A stretch of DNA of 64,000 nucleotides from positions 124,001 to 188,000 of the forward strand of contig CABJAJ010000001.1 in the NCBI GenBank assembly GCA_902363575.1, in the 5' to 3' direction. This stretch comes from Rikenellaceae bacterium. Its GTDB lineage: Bacteria; Bacteroidota; Bacteroidia; Bacteroidales; Rikenellaceae. The notes under the pieces are model-generated. The model was given only the letters and a program-made list of their open reading frames with translations. It had not been told where the DNA came from and searched no databases. Within the stretch, counting starts at the first letter, position 1; every line of letters starts with the position of its first letter. A program made the position numbers and the translations under genes. Below are positions 24,962 through 32,445 of the stretch, one piece after another.

Positions 24962-25252
24962 ATGAAGAGATCAGCAATCGGCCTGGCACTCGTCCTGATT
25001 ATGGGCGGTGCCATTGCCTGCGCACAGCAACCGGAAAAGAAAGCAAACGCCGAGGCGCCCCAGACGGAAACGACTCAGGCGGAACCGAACCAACAGGCGG
25101 CATCCGAAGCTCCTGCCACCGGGCAGGAGGCCGAGGCCGCGGTAGTATCTGAGCCTGCCGCGGAGGTAAAGAGCGAAGAGGCGGCACCCGCGCCTGCCGA
25201 CGCACAGAAGTCGGAACAGGAGGGTGCAAACGCTCCGAAACCCGTTAACTAA
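24962..25252 (+). CDS. Small secreted Ala/Glu/Pro-rich protein, probable lipoprotein
   Basis: 96 residues. The N-terminus MKRSAIGLALVLIMGGAIAC is a signal peptide with a borderline lipobox (Cys20; Ala at -3). The remainder is low-complexity and acidic, made of Ala, Glu, Pro and Gln (QTETTQAEPNQQ, AAPAPADAQKSEQEG) and likely disordered, with no domain recognised. In-frame ATGs upstream at 24950 and 24923 would only lengthen the n-region. It lies behind a sigma-54-like promoter and has its own strong terminator, so it is an independently expressed envelope protein, perhaps made in quantity under control of the adjacent regulator. Confidence 0.75.
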   Translation: MKRSAIGLALVLIMGGAIACAQQPEKKANAEAPQTETTQAEPNQQAASEAPATGQEAEAAVVSEPAAEVKSEEAAPAPADAQKSEQEGANAPKPVN

Positions 25253-25300
25253 CGCAAGTATTGGGGGAAATTAGTTAGTTAAACAATTATTGCTTGCCTG

Positions 25301-25334
25301 GGGGCGCGCCGTGACGGTTGCGCCCCGCTTTTTT
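25301..25334 (+). terminator. Terminator of the small secreted protein gene
   Basis: GC-rich stem GGGGCGC...GCGCCCC with an inner CCG/CGG pair, followed by six T. Confidence 0.9.
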
Positions 25335-25462
25335 GTCCCGTCCCGGTAGCGGGGACGGCGAGGCAACCGTTCGGCTCGGAGACCCTTCCGTAAGTCGGGA
25401 CGCACGGGGACGGCTGCGTTCGGCACCGGATCGATCAGGCGGTCGGTCGTCGGCTCTGCACG

Positions 25463-27754
25463 TCAATAGAAATCGGCTTTCGGCGCGAAGATCGCGTAGC
25501 CGAAATTGAACGTGAGGTACATGTTGCGCCAGTTGTGCAGATCGTACTTGGTCAGCGCAAGGCTCACCGGCCCGATCGGGGTGTGATAGACGAAGGATGC
25601 CTCGGCGATGTAGTGGAACTGCTCGCGGCTGTCGGAGCGCTTGTCGCGGTACATCATGTAGAAGCCCGTGCGGAAGAAGAAGTTGGGCAGCAGGTCGAAG
25701 GTGGGCATCACGCCGCCGCCGACGTACCGCCGGGCATGAAATTCGGGCATGTAGATCATTTTGGCGTGGGAGACGGGCTGGTAGGCCGGCAGCGACATGG
25801 CCGTCGCCGACGGGTTCGAGAGGTCGGGGTGGTTGGTGTAAACCCCGTCGAGGTTGAAGCCGAATGAGAACCAGCGGCAGCCCGGCATGTCGAAGTAGGC
25901 GTCCCAGATCACGCGTCCGCCCACCCATTGCTTCGTTTGGCGCAGGACGAAGCGGTCGAGGTCGTAGGGGCTGAATTTGTCGCGTCCGTACACATAGATG
26001 CCCGAAAGCTGGAGGCGGGAGCCGCGGCGCGGGTAGAGCACTTTGTCGAGCGTGTTGCGCTCGGCTTCGAGCTTGGTGCCGATGAACGAAAAACGCGAAT
26101 GGTCGGTCACGTCGGCGATGTTTTCCTCCCGGTCGAGGTAGTAGCGGTAGTTGAGGTGTCCTGCATTGACCCTGAGCGAGAGAACGCTGCGGTGCGAAAG
26201 CGGAAGGCCGACGGCTGCCGAAAAGAAACTTTCGCTGCTTTTGACCTGCCGCGTGTTGTCCACCTCGGTGACGTTGCCGAAGTTGCCGTGGCGGAAACTC
26301 TTGACCGAGAAGTTGTAGGAGTAATCCAGAAAGAGGGGTTTCCAGACATAGAAGTCGGTGCGGCCGCCGAACGAACCGGTCGAATAGAGCGGGCCGAGGT
26401 AGAGGCCTCCGTAAAGCGACTGGGCCACGCGCCCCACCGTCTGGTAGTCGAACCCGATGAATGCCTGGTTGAAGGCCGTCGAGGAGATGTTGCCGCCGAT
26501 CAGCAATTTGAAGTTGGGTTTGGTGCCCAGGCGGATGGCGATGCCGTATCGTTCGGTCGCGGGGTTGTAGCTGACCCGCGGAAAGCCGGAGGTGAAATCC
26601 CCCGAGGCCATCACCGTGAAGAAGTTGTTGCGGAACTCCTCGAATCCCTGCTGCCTCTGCGTGGAGCGCTTCTTGCGGTCGAGGCGGATGAAATCGCGGA
26701 TATAGGCCGCCTGCGGCCCGCTCAGGCCCTCGATTTCGTAATCGTCGAAAATGAGCGGCGGACAGGCGGCGCGAAAGGCCTCGCGTCGTTTCTGCACCGC
26801 CTCGGGCGACCGGAAGTCGCGGATGCGCTTGCGGATGCCCGGCATCATGGCCATCGCGTCGTCGTAGCCCGCCTGGATGATGGCGTCGGCCCGGTCGAAG
26901 TCGAGCATTCCGGATTCGACGGCCCGCTCGATCAGCACGCTCCGGCCTTCGGGCATCCGGTAGTCGGTCTTTTCCATGGCCAGCATGAAGGCCTGTTCCA
27001 TGAGGTTGCTGTTCCCGTCGGTGGCCGTATTTCCCGAGGTGCATTTGCTGCCGATGAGCAGGTCGGGCGAGAACTCCTCGTCGAGTGTCTGCCAGGGGAA
27101 ATTGTTGTAAATGCCGCCGTCGTAGAGCAGCATCGAATCCATCTCGACGGGTTGGAAAACCAGCGGAATCGACATCGAGGAGCGGACGGCTTCGCCCAGA
27201 TCGCCCTGTCGCATCACGACCGGGCGGCGGGAGTTCATATCGCTGGCCACGCAGCGGAAAGGGACCATCAACGAATCGAAATTGCGGTCGGCCGCTGCCG
27301 TGGCGCCCGCGAAGAGGCCGGTCAGGGCCAGGTCGATCTGCGTGGAGGAGAGCAGGTGCGAGGGGAGCCGGAACCGGCTTTCGCCTGCGGCCCGCTTGCT
27401 CAGGTTGAGCCGGATGGTGATGAACGAGGGGGTACGGTTGATCTCCCGGTAGTAGGGCAGGTAGCTGTCGGGAATGCGGCCCGAGACCCACTCCTTGACC
27501 TGACCCGAAGCGACGATTGCCCGCATCTCGGCGGGGGAGTAGCCGGCGGCGTACATGGCGGCGATGATCGAGCCCATCGAGGTGCCCGAGACGTAATCGA
27601 CGGGTATGCCGTTCTCTTCGAGGGCCTGGAGCACGCCGATATGGTAGAGGCCCTTGGCGCCGCCGCCGCTCATGACGACCCCCACTGTCTGCGCTTCGGT
27701 GGTGTGCGTCGCCCACAGTGCGAGCAGGAGAAAACAGAGGCTCTTACGTATCAT
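25463..27754 (-). CDS. Patatin-like phospholipase with C-terminal outer-membrane barrel
   Basis: 763 residues. A cleavable signal peptide ends TTEAQ. The patatin domain follows: oxyanion loop SGGGAKG, nucleophile Ser59 in GTSMGS and catalytic Asp212 in YDGGIYNNF, the Ser-Asp dyad of patatin lipases. Residues about 320-390 look like a POTRA domain (DYEIEGLSGPQAAYIRDF), and the last 360 or so residues are alternating aromatic beta-strands of an Omp85-type barrel. The order patatin-POTRA-barrel is that of type Vd (PlpD-like) proteins, so the lipase is probably held at or delivered to the surface. It is divergent from pheS across 62 bp. Substrate lipids are unknown. Confidence 0.92.
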   Translation of the reverse strand: MIRKSLCFLLLALWATHTTEAQTVGVVMSGGGAKGLYHIGVLQALEENGIPVDYVSGTSMGSIIAAMYAAGYSPAEMRAIVASGQVKEWVSGRIPDSYLPYYREINRTPSFITIRLNLSKRAAGESRFRLPSHLLSSTQIDLALTGLFAGATAAADRNFDSLMVPFRCVASDMNSRRPVVMRQGDLGEAVRSSMSIPLVFQPVEMDSMLLYDGGIYNNFPWQTLDEEFSPDLLIGSKCTSGNTATDGNSNLMEQAFMLAMEKTDYRMPEGRSVLIERAVESGMLDFDRADAIIQAGYDDAMAMMPGIRKRIRDFRSPEAVQKRREAFRAACPPLIFDDYEIEGLSGPQAAYIRDFIRLDRKKRSTQRQQGFEEFRNNFFTVMASGDFTSGFPRVSYNPATERYGIAIRLGTKPNFKLLIGGNISSTAFNQAFIGFDYQTVGRVAQSLYGGLYLGPLYSTGSFGGRTDFYVWKPLFLDYSYNFSVKSFRHGNFGNVTEVDNTRQVKSSESFFSAAVGLPLSHRSVLSLRVNAGHLNYRYYLDREENIADVTDHSRFSFIGTKLEAERNTLDKVLYPRRGSRLQLSGIYVYGRDKFSPYDLDRFVLRQTKQWVGGRVIWDAYFDMPGCRWFSFGFNLDGVYTNHPDLSNPSATAMSLPAYQPVSHAKMIYMPEFHARRYVGGGVMPTFDLLPNFFFRTGFYMMYRDKRSDSREQFHYIAEASFVYHTPIGPVSLALTKYDLHNWRNMYLTFNFGYAIFAPKADFY

Positions 27755-27769
27755 ATCGCGGATTTTTTA

Positions 27770-27777
27770 TAACTTTG
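27770..27777 (+). promoter_or_regulatory. -7 box of the pheS promoter
   Basis: TAACTTTG, exact TAnnTTTG, 39 bases upstream of the pheS ATG. Confidence 0.6.
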
Positions 27778-27816
27778 CGCATATTAAGGTATAAAAGTAC
27801 GCAATAAAGCGAGAAC

Positions 27817-28851
27817 ATGCAAAATATGATCGATAAAATCGACGAGCTGCTCCGCCGCGTCGAGGCTTTCCGCCCGAAAGCCGCCGCCGAGCTCGAGGAA
27901 TTCCGCGTCCGCGTTCTGGGGCGCAAAGGAGAGCTCAATGCGCTCATGGAGGAGTTCAAGCGCGTGGCGCCCGAATACAAGCGCGAATTGGGGCAGCGCA
28001 TCAACGGCCTCAAGACGGCAGCCACGGAGCGGATCAACGCCCTGAAAGAGCAGTTGCAGCAAAGCGGCGCGGACGAGGGGCCCGCCATCGGGGATATGAC
28101 CCGTCCGGGCACGGCCGAGGGAATCGGGTCGCGCCACCCCATTTCGCTGGTGCGCAACCAGATCGTCGGGATCTTTTCCCGGCTGGGCTACACGGTGGCC
28201 GACGGGCCGGAGATCGAGGACGACTGGCACGTCTTTTCGGCCCTCAATTTCCCGCCCGAACATCCCGCGCGCGACATGCAGGATACGTTCTTCATCATGC
28301 GCAACCCCGACGTGCTGCTGCGCACCCACACCTCCTCGATCCAGGTGCGGACGATGGAGCGTCAGCGCCCCCCGATCCGCGTGATCTGTCCGGGACGGGT
28401 CTTCCGCAACGAGGCCATTTCTGCCCGCGCCCACTGCATTTTCCATCAGGTCGAAGGCCTTTTCATCGACGAGGGGGTGTCGTTCGCCGACCTCAAGCAG
28501 TCGATCCTCTACTTCGCCAAGGAGCTTTTCGGGGAGCAGGCCACCATCCGTCTGCGTCCCTCCTATTTCCCCTTTACCGAACCGTCGGCCGAGGTCGATG
28601 TGTCGTGCAACCTCTGCGGTGGCAAGGGTTGCAACGTCTGCAAGGGGACGGGCTGGCTGGAGATCATGGGATGCGGCATGGTCGATCCCAACGTGCTGGA
28701 GGCGAACGGAATCGACCCGAAGCGCTACTCCGGGTTCGCTTTCGGCATGGGTGTTGAACGCATCGCCATGCTCAAGTACGGTGTCAGGGACCTGCGGCTC
28801 TATTTCGAGAACGACGTGCGTTTCCTCCACCAGTTCGACGCGGCGCTCTGA
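27817..28851 (+). CDS. pheS: Phenylalanine-tRNA ligase alpha subunit
   Basis: Catalytic alpha subunit of the alpha2-beta2 enzyme that charges tRNA-Phe. 344 residues: an N-terminal coiled coil (first 85), class II motif 2 (ICPGRVFRNEAISARAHC) and motif 3 (FGMGVERIAMLKYG). A four-cysteine insert, CNLCGGKGCNVCKGTGW, sits before EIMGCGM, as in many Bacteroidota. pheT does not follow; the next gene is an unrelated TPR protein, so the two subunits are encoded apart in this organism. Confidence 0.97.
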   Translation: MQNMIDKIDELLRRVEAFRPKAAAELEEFRVRVLGRKGELNALMEEFKRVAPEYKRELGQRINGLKTAATERINALKEQLQQSGADEGPAIGDMTRPGTAEGIGSRHPISLVRNQIVGIFSRLGYTVADGPEIEDDWHVFSALNFPPEHPARDMQDTFFIMRNPDVLLRTHTSSIQVRTMERQRPPIRVICPGRVFRNEAISARAHCIFHQVEGLFIDEGVSFADLKQSILYFAKELFGEQATIRLRPSYFPFTEPSAEVDVSCNLCGGKGCNVCKGTGWLEIMGCGMVDPNVLEANGIDPKRYSGFAFGMGVERIAMLKYGVRDLRLYFENDVRFLHQFDAAL

Positions 28852-28874
28852 CAGCGCCGCACAACGCTGCACGG

Positions 28875-30641
28875 ATGAAAGGTCGCATACCGGTTTTGCT
28901 GGCGCTCGCGCTCGCCCTCTGTTCGGGTTTCATGCCCCGCAGGGACGCTGCGCCCGCACCGCAGCCGGAGGCTTCGTGGCCCGATACCGTGAAGGAGGCC
29001 TACCTCTACACCGAAGGGCTCAAACGCCTGCTCATCGACGGCGACACGCTGGCCGCCCGCGGGTTGCTGCGCCGCAGCCTCGCGGCCGACTCCTGCTATG
29101 CTCCGGCGTGGTATCAGCTTGCCGCCGGAGGCATGTACGACCATCCGGATACGGCGGTGGGCTATGCCCGGCGAGCCTATGAACTGGATACCGCGAACAA
29201 GTGGTACGGCCGGCTTTACGGGCAGATGCTCGTGCGGGGCGAGCGTTACGACCAGGCCCGCGTACTCTACCGCAAGCTGCTGCGCGACGATCCGCGCGAC
29301 CCCGACAACTACCGGATCCTGGCCATCCTCTACCAGCAGGCGGGGATGCCTGATTCGGCCGTGCGGCTGCTCGACTCGGCGGAGTTGCGGTTCGGAAAGA
29401 TTCCCCTGCTGGTGAGCCTCAAGCGGCAGCTACTGGTCTCGACGGGGCAGATCGACCGGGCGCTGGAGGAGGCCAAAATCCTGGCCGAAGCCGTGCCCTA
29501 CGAAATGGAAAACCGCCTCGTGCTGGGCGAGCTTTACAGCATGGTGCGGGCCGATTCGCTGGCGCTCGCGGAGTTTCGCGCTGCCGTAGCCATCGACTCG
29601 ACCAGCGTGCCTGCGCTGGCTTCGCTGGCCGAGTATTACAACCGCCGGCACGAATACCGCGCCTACCTGGGCGTGGTCAAACGACTCTTCATGCTGGATG
29701 GCCTCCCCCTGCAGGACAAGGTCTCCTACTTCAGGCAACTGACCTCCGACCTGCGTTTCTACCGCGAATATTTCTTCCAGGTGGACGAACTCGCCTCGAC
29801 TCTGCTGCTCCGCTATCCGACGGACAAGGAGGTCGTCAAACTCTACGGGGAGCACCTGATCGCCTCGGGCCAGCTCGACCGGGCGCTCGCTCACTACAAG
29901 CTCCACCTCGCCGACCGGCCGCCCCAGCTCGACTACTACACCATGGTAATCGACATCGAAAGTTTCAACAAGCACGTCGATTCGGTAGACCGCTACGTGG
30001 ACCGGGCCATCGCCCTGTTCCCCGACAATCCGGAGCTCTACCTCCGGCGAGGGCATGTGCTGGCCTATGCCGGTCGTAACGACGAGGCGGTACGCAGTTA
30101 CCGGCAGTCGTTGCGCCGCGCCGACACGGACTCGCTGCGCAGCGTCGTATGGGGCTTTATCGGGGACGCCTATCACCAGATGGACGAGGCCGCCGCCGCG
30201 GGTTCGCGGGAGCAGAAACGTTGCCGGGACGCCTCTTACGCGGCCTACGACCGGGCGCTCGCCTACTGGAGCGGCAATGTGGGGGTGCTCAACAATTACG
30301 CCTACTTCCTCAGCCTCGAGGGGCGGGATCTGATGCGAGCGCTCGACATGGCGGGCCGCGTGGTGGCGATGACCGACAACAATCCGACCTATCTGGATAC
30401 CTATGCCTGGGTGCTTTTCAAGCTCGGAAGGCTCGCCGAGGCCAAGAAAACCATGCAGCAGGCCATCTCGCTCGACTCGCAGAACAGCCCCGACCTGCAG
30501 GCCCATTACGGGGACATCCTCTTTGCGCTGGGGGAACGTTTCATGGCGGAGGTTTACTGGCGCAAGGCGCTCGACAACGGATTCGACGCCGACGAGATCA
30601 CCCGCAGGCTGGAACAACTCAAAGCGACTGCCGACCCATGA
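28875..30641 (+). CDS. Secreted tetratricopeptide-repeat protein
   Basis: 588 residues with a signal peptide (PVLLALALALCSGF) and TPR helices over nearly the whole chain (for example WYQLAAGGMYDHPDTAVGYA, YDQARVLYRKLLRDDPRDP, LAYAGRNDEAVRSYRQSL, LFKLGRLAEAKKTMQQA). Such scaffold proteins mediate protein contacts in the periplasm or outer membrane. The stop overlaps the envC-like start (ATGA), so both are translated from one message. The conserved TPR-EnvC pairing suggests a role in cell-wall or envelope assembly. The exact function is unknown. Confidence 0.88.
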   Translation: MKGRIPVLLALALALCSGFMPRRDAAPAPQPEASWPDTVKEAYLYTEGLKRLLIDGDTLAARGLLRRSLAADSCYAPAWYQLAAGGMYDHPDTAVGYARRAYELDTANKWYGRLYGQMLVRGERYDQARVLYRKLLRDDPRDPDNYRILAILYQQAGMPDSAVRLLDSAELRFGKIPLLVSLKRQLLVSTGQIDRALEEAKILAEAVPYEMENRLVLGELYSMVRADSLALAEFRAAVAIDSTSVPALASLAEYYNRRHEYRAYLGVVKRLFMLDGLPLQDKVSYFRQLTSDLRFYREYFFQVDELASTLLLRYPTDKEVVKLYGEHLIASGQLDRALAHYKLHLADRPPQLDYYTMVIDIESFNKHVDSVDRYVDRAIALFPDNPELYLRRGHVLAYAGRNDEAVRSYRQSLRRADTDSLRSVVWGFIGDAYHQMDEAAAAGSREQKRCRDASYAAYDRALAYWSGNVGVLNNYAYFLSLEGRDLMRALDMAGRVVAMTDNNPTYLDTYAWVLFKLGRLAEAKKTMQQAISLDSQNSPDLQAHYGDILFALGERFMAEVYWRKALDNGFDADEITRRLEQLKATADP

Positions 30642-31756
30642 AACACCTCCTGCTGACCCTGCTGCTGACCCTTTTGCTGCTGCCCCTGTCCGCCCAGACG
30701 ACCGACGACAGAATCACCCGCCAGAAGCGCGTGATCGCCGATCTCGAGGCGCGCATCGCCCGGGAGGAGCAGGAGATTTCGCGCCTGAAGAAAGGGCGCG
30801 CCTCGGCACAGGAACAGGCCCGCCGCCTGGCCATGCAGCTCGACGCCCGCAACCAACTGATGGAGGCCACCGAGCAGGAGGCGCTTCTGCTGGGGAAAGA
30901 GATCGACCGCACGGACAGCATCGCCCGGGGGCTGGGGGCTTCGCTTGAGGAGCATAAGCGCCTCTATGCGGAGATGGTGCGCGAGGCGTGGCGCAACTAC
31001 CGGCACAACAACTACCTCACCTACCTCTTTTCGTCCGAAGATTTCGGACAGGTCGCCCGCAGGATCGCCAACCTGCGGGGGGTGGCCTCCATGCGGGAAC
31101 ATCGCATGGAGCAGATCGCGACGCTCTCGACGGCTGTGGCCGACGAGCGGAGCCAGCTCGAGCAGCGCCGCCATGCGCTCGACTCCGTGAAACGGAGCAT
31201 CGAGCGGCAGCGCACGCGCCTCAAAAAGGACGAGCAGGCGGCGCGGGCGAGCATCCGCCAGCTTTCCGAGCGGGAAAGGAGGGCGCTTGCCGAGAAGGTC
31301 GCCCGCGAGCAGCAGCTCGACGTGGCGATCGGCGAATTGCGCAAGCTCACCAAAGGCAACCGGGAGGGCAGCAGTTTCACGGCCGGGACGGGCAATCTGC
31401 GCCTGCCTGTGGTCGGCGGGAGGGTGAAGCGCTACAAGGGCAATATGGCTGAGATTTGCGGGCCCAGGGGGGCGAAGGTGCAGTCGATTTACGAAGGCAA
31501 GGTGATCGACATAAAACGCAACCGCATTACGGGCAAATACGACGTATATATCGCGCACGGCGAATACCTGACCTCCTATGCCAACCTGGGGTCGATCGAC
31601 GTGCAAAAGGGGGCGAAAGTGGCCCGGAACGAGGCGATCGGAACGATCGGCTCGGCGGTCAATCTGATGACCATGGAGACCGAATACAAGCTGGTGTTCG
31701 GCATCTATGCCCCGACGCCCGAGGTGAAAATGCTGGCTGAAAATTGTTTCAAATAA
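30638..31756 (+). CDS. EnvC/M23-family murein hydrolase activator
   Basis: 372 residues: a signal peptide (TLLLTLLLLPLSAQ), a long coiled coil (about 25-245, rich in Glu/Arg/Lys/Gln), and a C-terminal LytM domain. The LytM metal-binding motifs are degenerate: the HxxxD position reads GPRGAKV and the HxH segment is YIAHGEYLTSYANL. As in E. coli EnvC it probably does not cut peptidoglycan itself but activates amidases at the septum. The ATG overlaps the TPR gene stop; its own TAA shares one base with the ybeY ATG. The open frame continues upstream within the TPR gene, but the signal peptide defines this start. Confidence 0.9.
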   Translation: MKHLLLTLLLTLLLLPLSAQTTDDRITRQKRVIADLEARIAREEQEISRLKKGRASAQEQARRLAMQLDARNQLMEATEQEALLLGKEIDRTDSIARGLGASLEEHKRLYAEMVREAWRNYRHNNYLTYLFSSEDFGQVARRIANLRGVASMREHRMEQIATLSTAVADERSQLEQRRHALDSVKRSIERQRTRLKKDEQAARASIRQLSERERRALAEKVAREQQLDVAIGELRKLTKGNREGSSFTAGTGNLRLPVVGGRVKRYKGNMAEICGPRGAKVQSIYEGKVIDIKRNRITGKYDVYIAHGEYLTSYANLGSIDVQKGAKVARNEAIGTIGSAVNLMTMETEYKLVFGIYAPTPEVKMLAENCFK

Positions 31757-32223
31757 TGGCTGTACGCTATTGCAACGACCAAAGCCGCTACCGGCTGCCC
31801 CGCAAGCGGCTGACCTCCGCCTGGCTTGCGGAGGTGGCTCGTCGGGAGGGGTATGCGCTGGGAGAGGTGTGCTACGTCTTTTGCTCGGCCGACCGGCTGC
31901 TCGAGATGAACCGGCAATACCTCGGGCACGATTATTTCACGGACGTCATCACGTTCGATTACAGCGACCGGCGCGGTGCGCGCATGGTTTCGGGCGACGT
32001 ATTTATCGATGTGGAGACGGTGGCCGACAACGCCCGCCGATACGGTGCGACCCGGCTCGAAGAGATGCGGCGCGTGGTCGTGCACGGACTGCTGCACCTG
32101 TGCGGACAGAAGGACAAAACCCCCCGCGCCAATGCGGTCATGCACCGCAAGGAGGATCGTTACCTGCATCTGCTGGATGCGATGCTACGGGGAACGTTCC
32201 CAGCAGACAGCGCAGCGGATTGA
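31756..32223 (+). CDS. ybeY: Endoribonuclease YbeY (rRNA maturation)
   Basis: 155 residues. A zinc-dependent endoribonuclease for 16S rRNA 3'-end maturation and ribosome quality control. The metal motif reads H110-GLL-H114-LCGQK-D120: the usual HxxxHxxxxxH has Asp instead of the third His. FTDVITFDYS and SGDVFIDVETV are typical. The start MAVRYCND overlaps the envC-like stop by one base; an upstream ATG at 31744 is inside that gene. It is the last gene of the TPR-envC-ybeY unit. Confidence 0.93.
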   Translation: MAVRYCNDQSRYRLPRKRLTSAWLAEVARREGYALGEVCYVFCSADRLLEMNRQYLGHDYFTDVITFDYSDRRGARMVSGDVFIDVETVADNARRYGATRLEEMRRVVVHGLLHLCGQKDKTPRANAVMHRKEDRYLHLLDAMLRGTFPADSAAD

Positions 32224-32340
32224 GGCCCGGCATAGGGGTGGGTGCAGCCTGGGTCCGGCTGGATGTTTCCGGGATGCGTTTCCCGTTGGCCGCACCGGAT
32301 TCGGGGGCCAGCGTAACGGGTTGCATTTCAGTTCCCGTTG

Positions 32341-32359
32341 GTGGCGGATAATCCGCCAC
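32341..32359. repeat. Palindrome between ybeY and mnmG
   Basis: GTGGCGGAT-A-ATCCGCCAC: 9-bp arms around a single base, about 90 bp before mnmG. No T-run follows. The rest of the 222-bp gap (32224-32445) shows no gene or clear promoter box. Confidence 0.6.
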
Positions 32360-32445
32360 GGCAATGCTCGTTTACGGGCCGACTGTGGTGACGAATGCCG
32401 GCGAGGAACCCGGAATGTCCCGTGAACAAATGAAAGGATAGGAAG

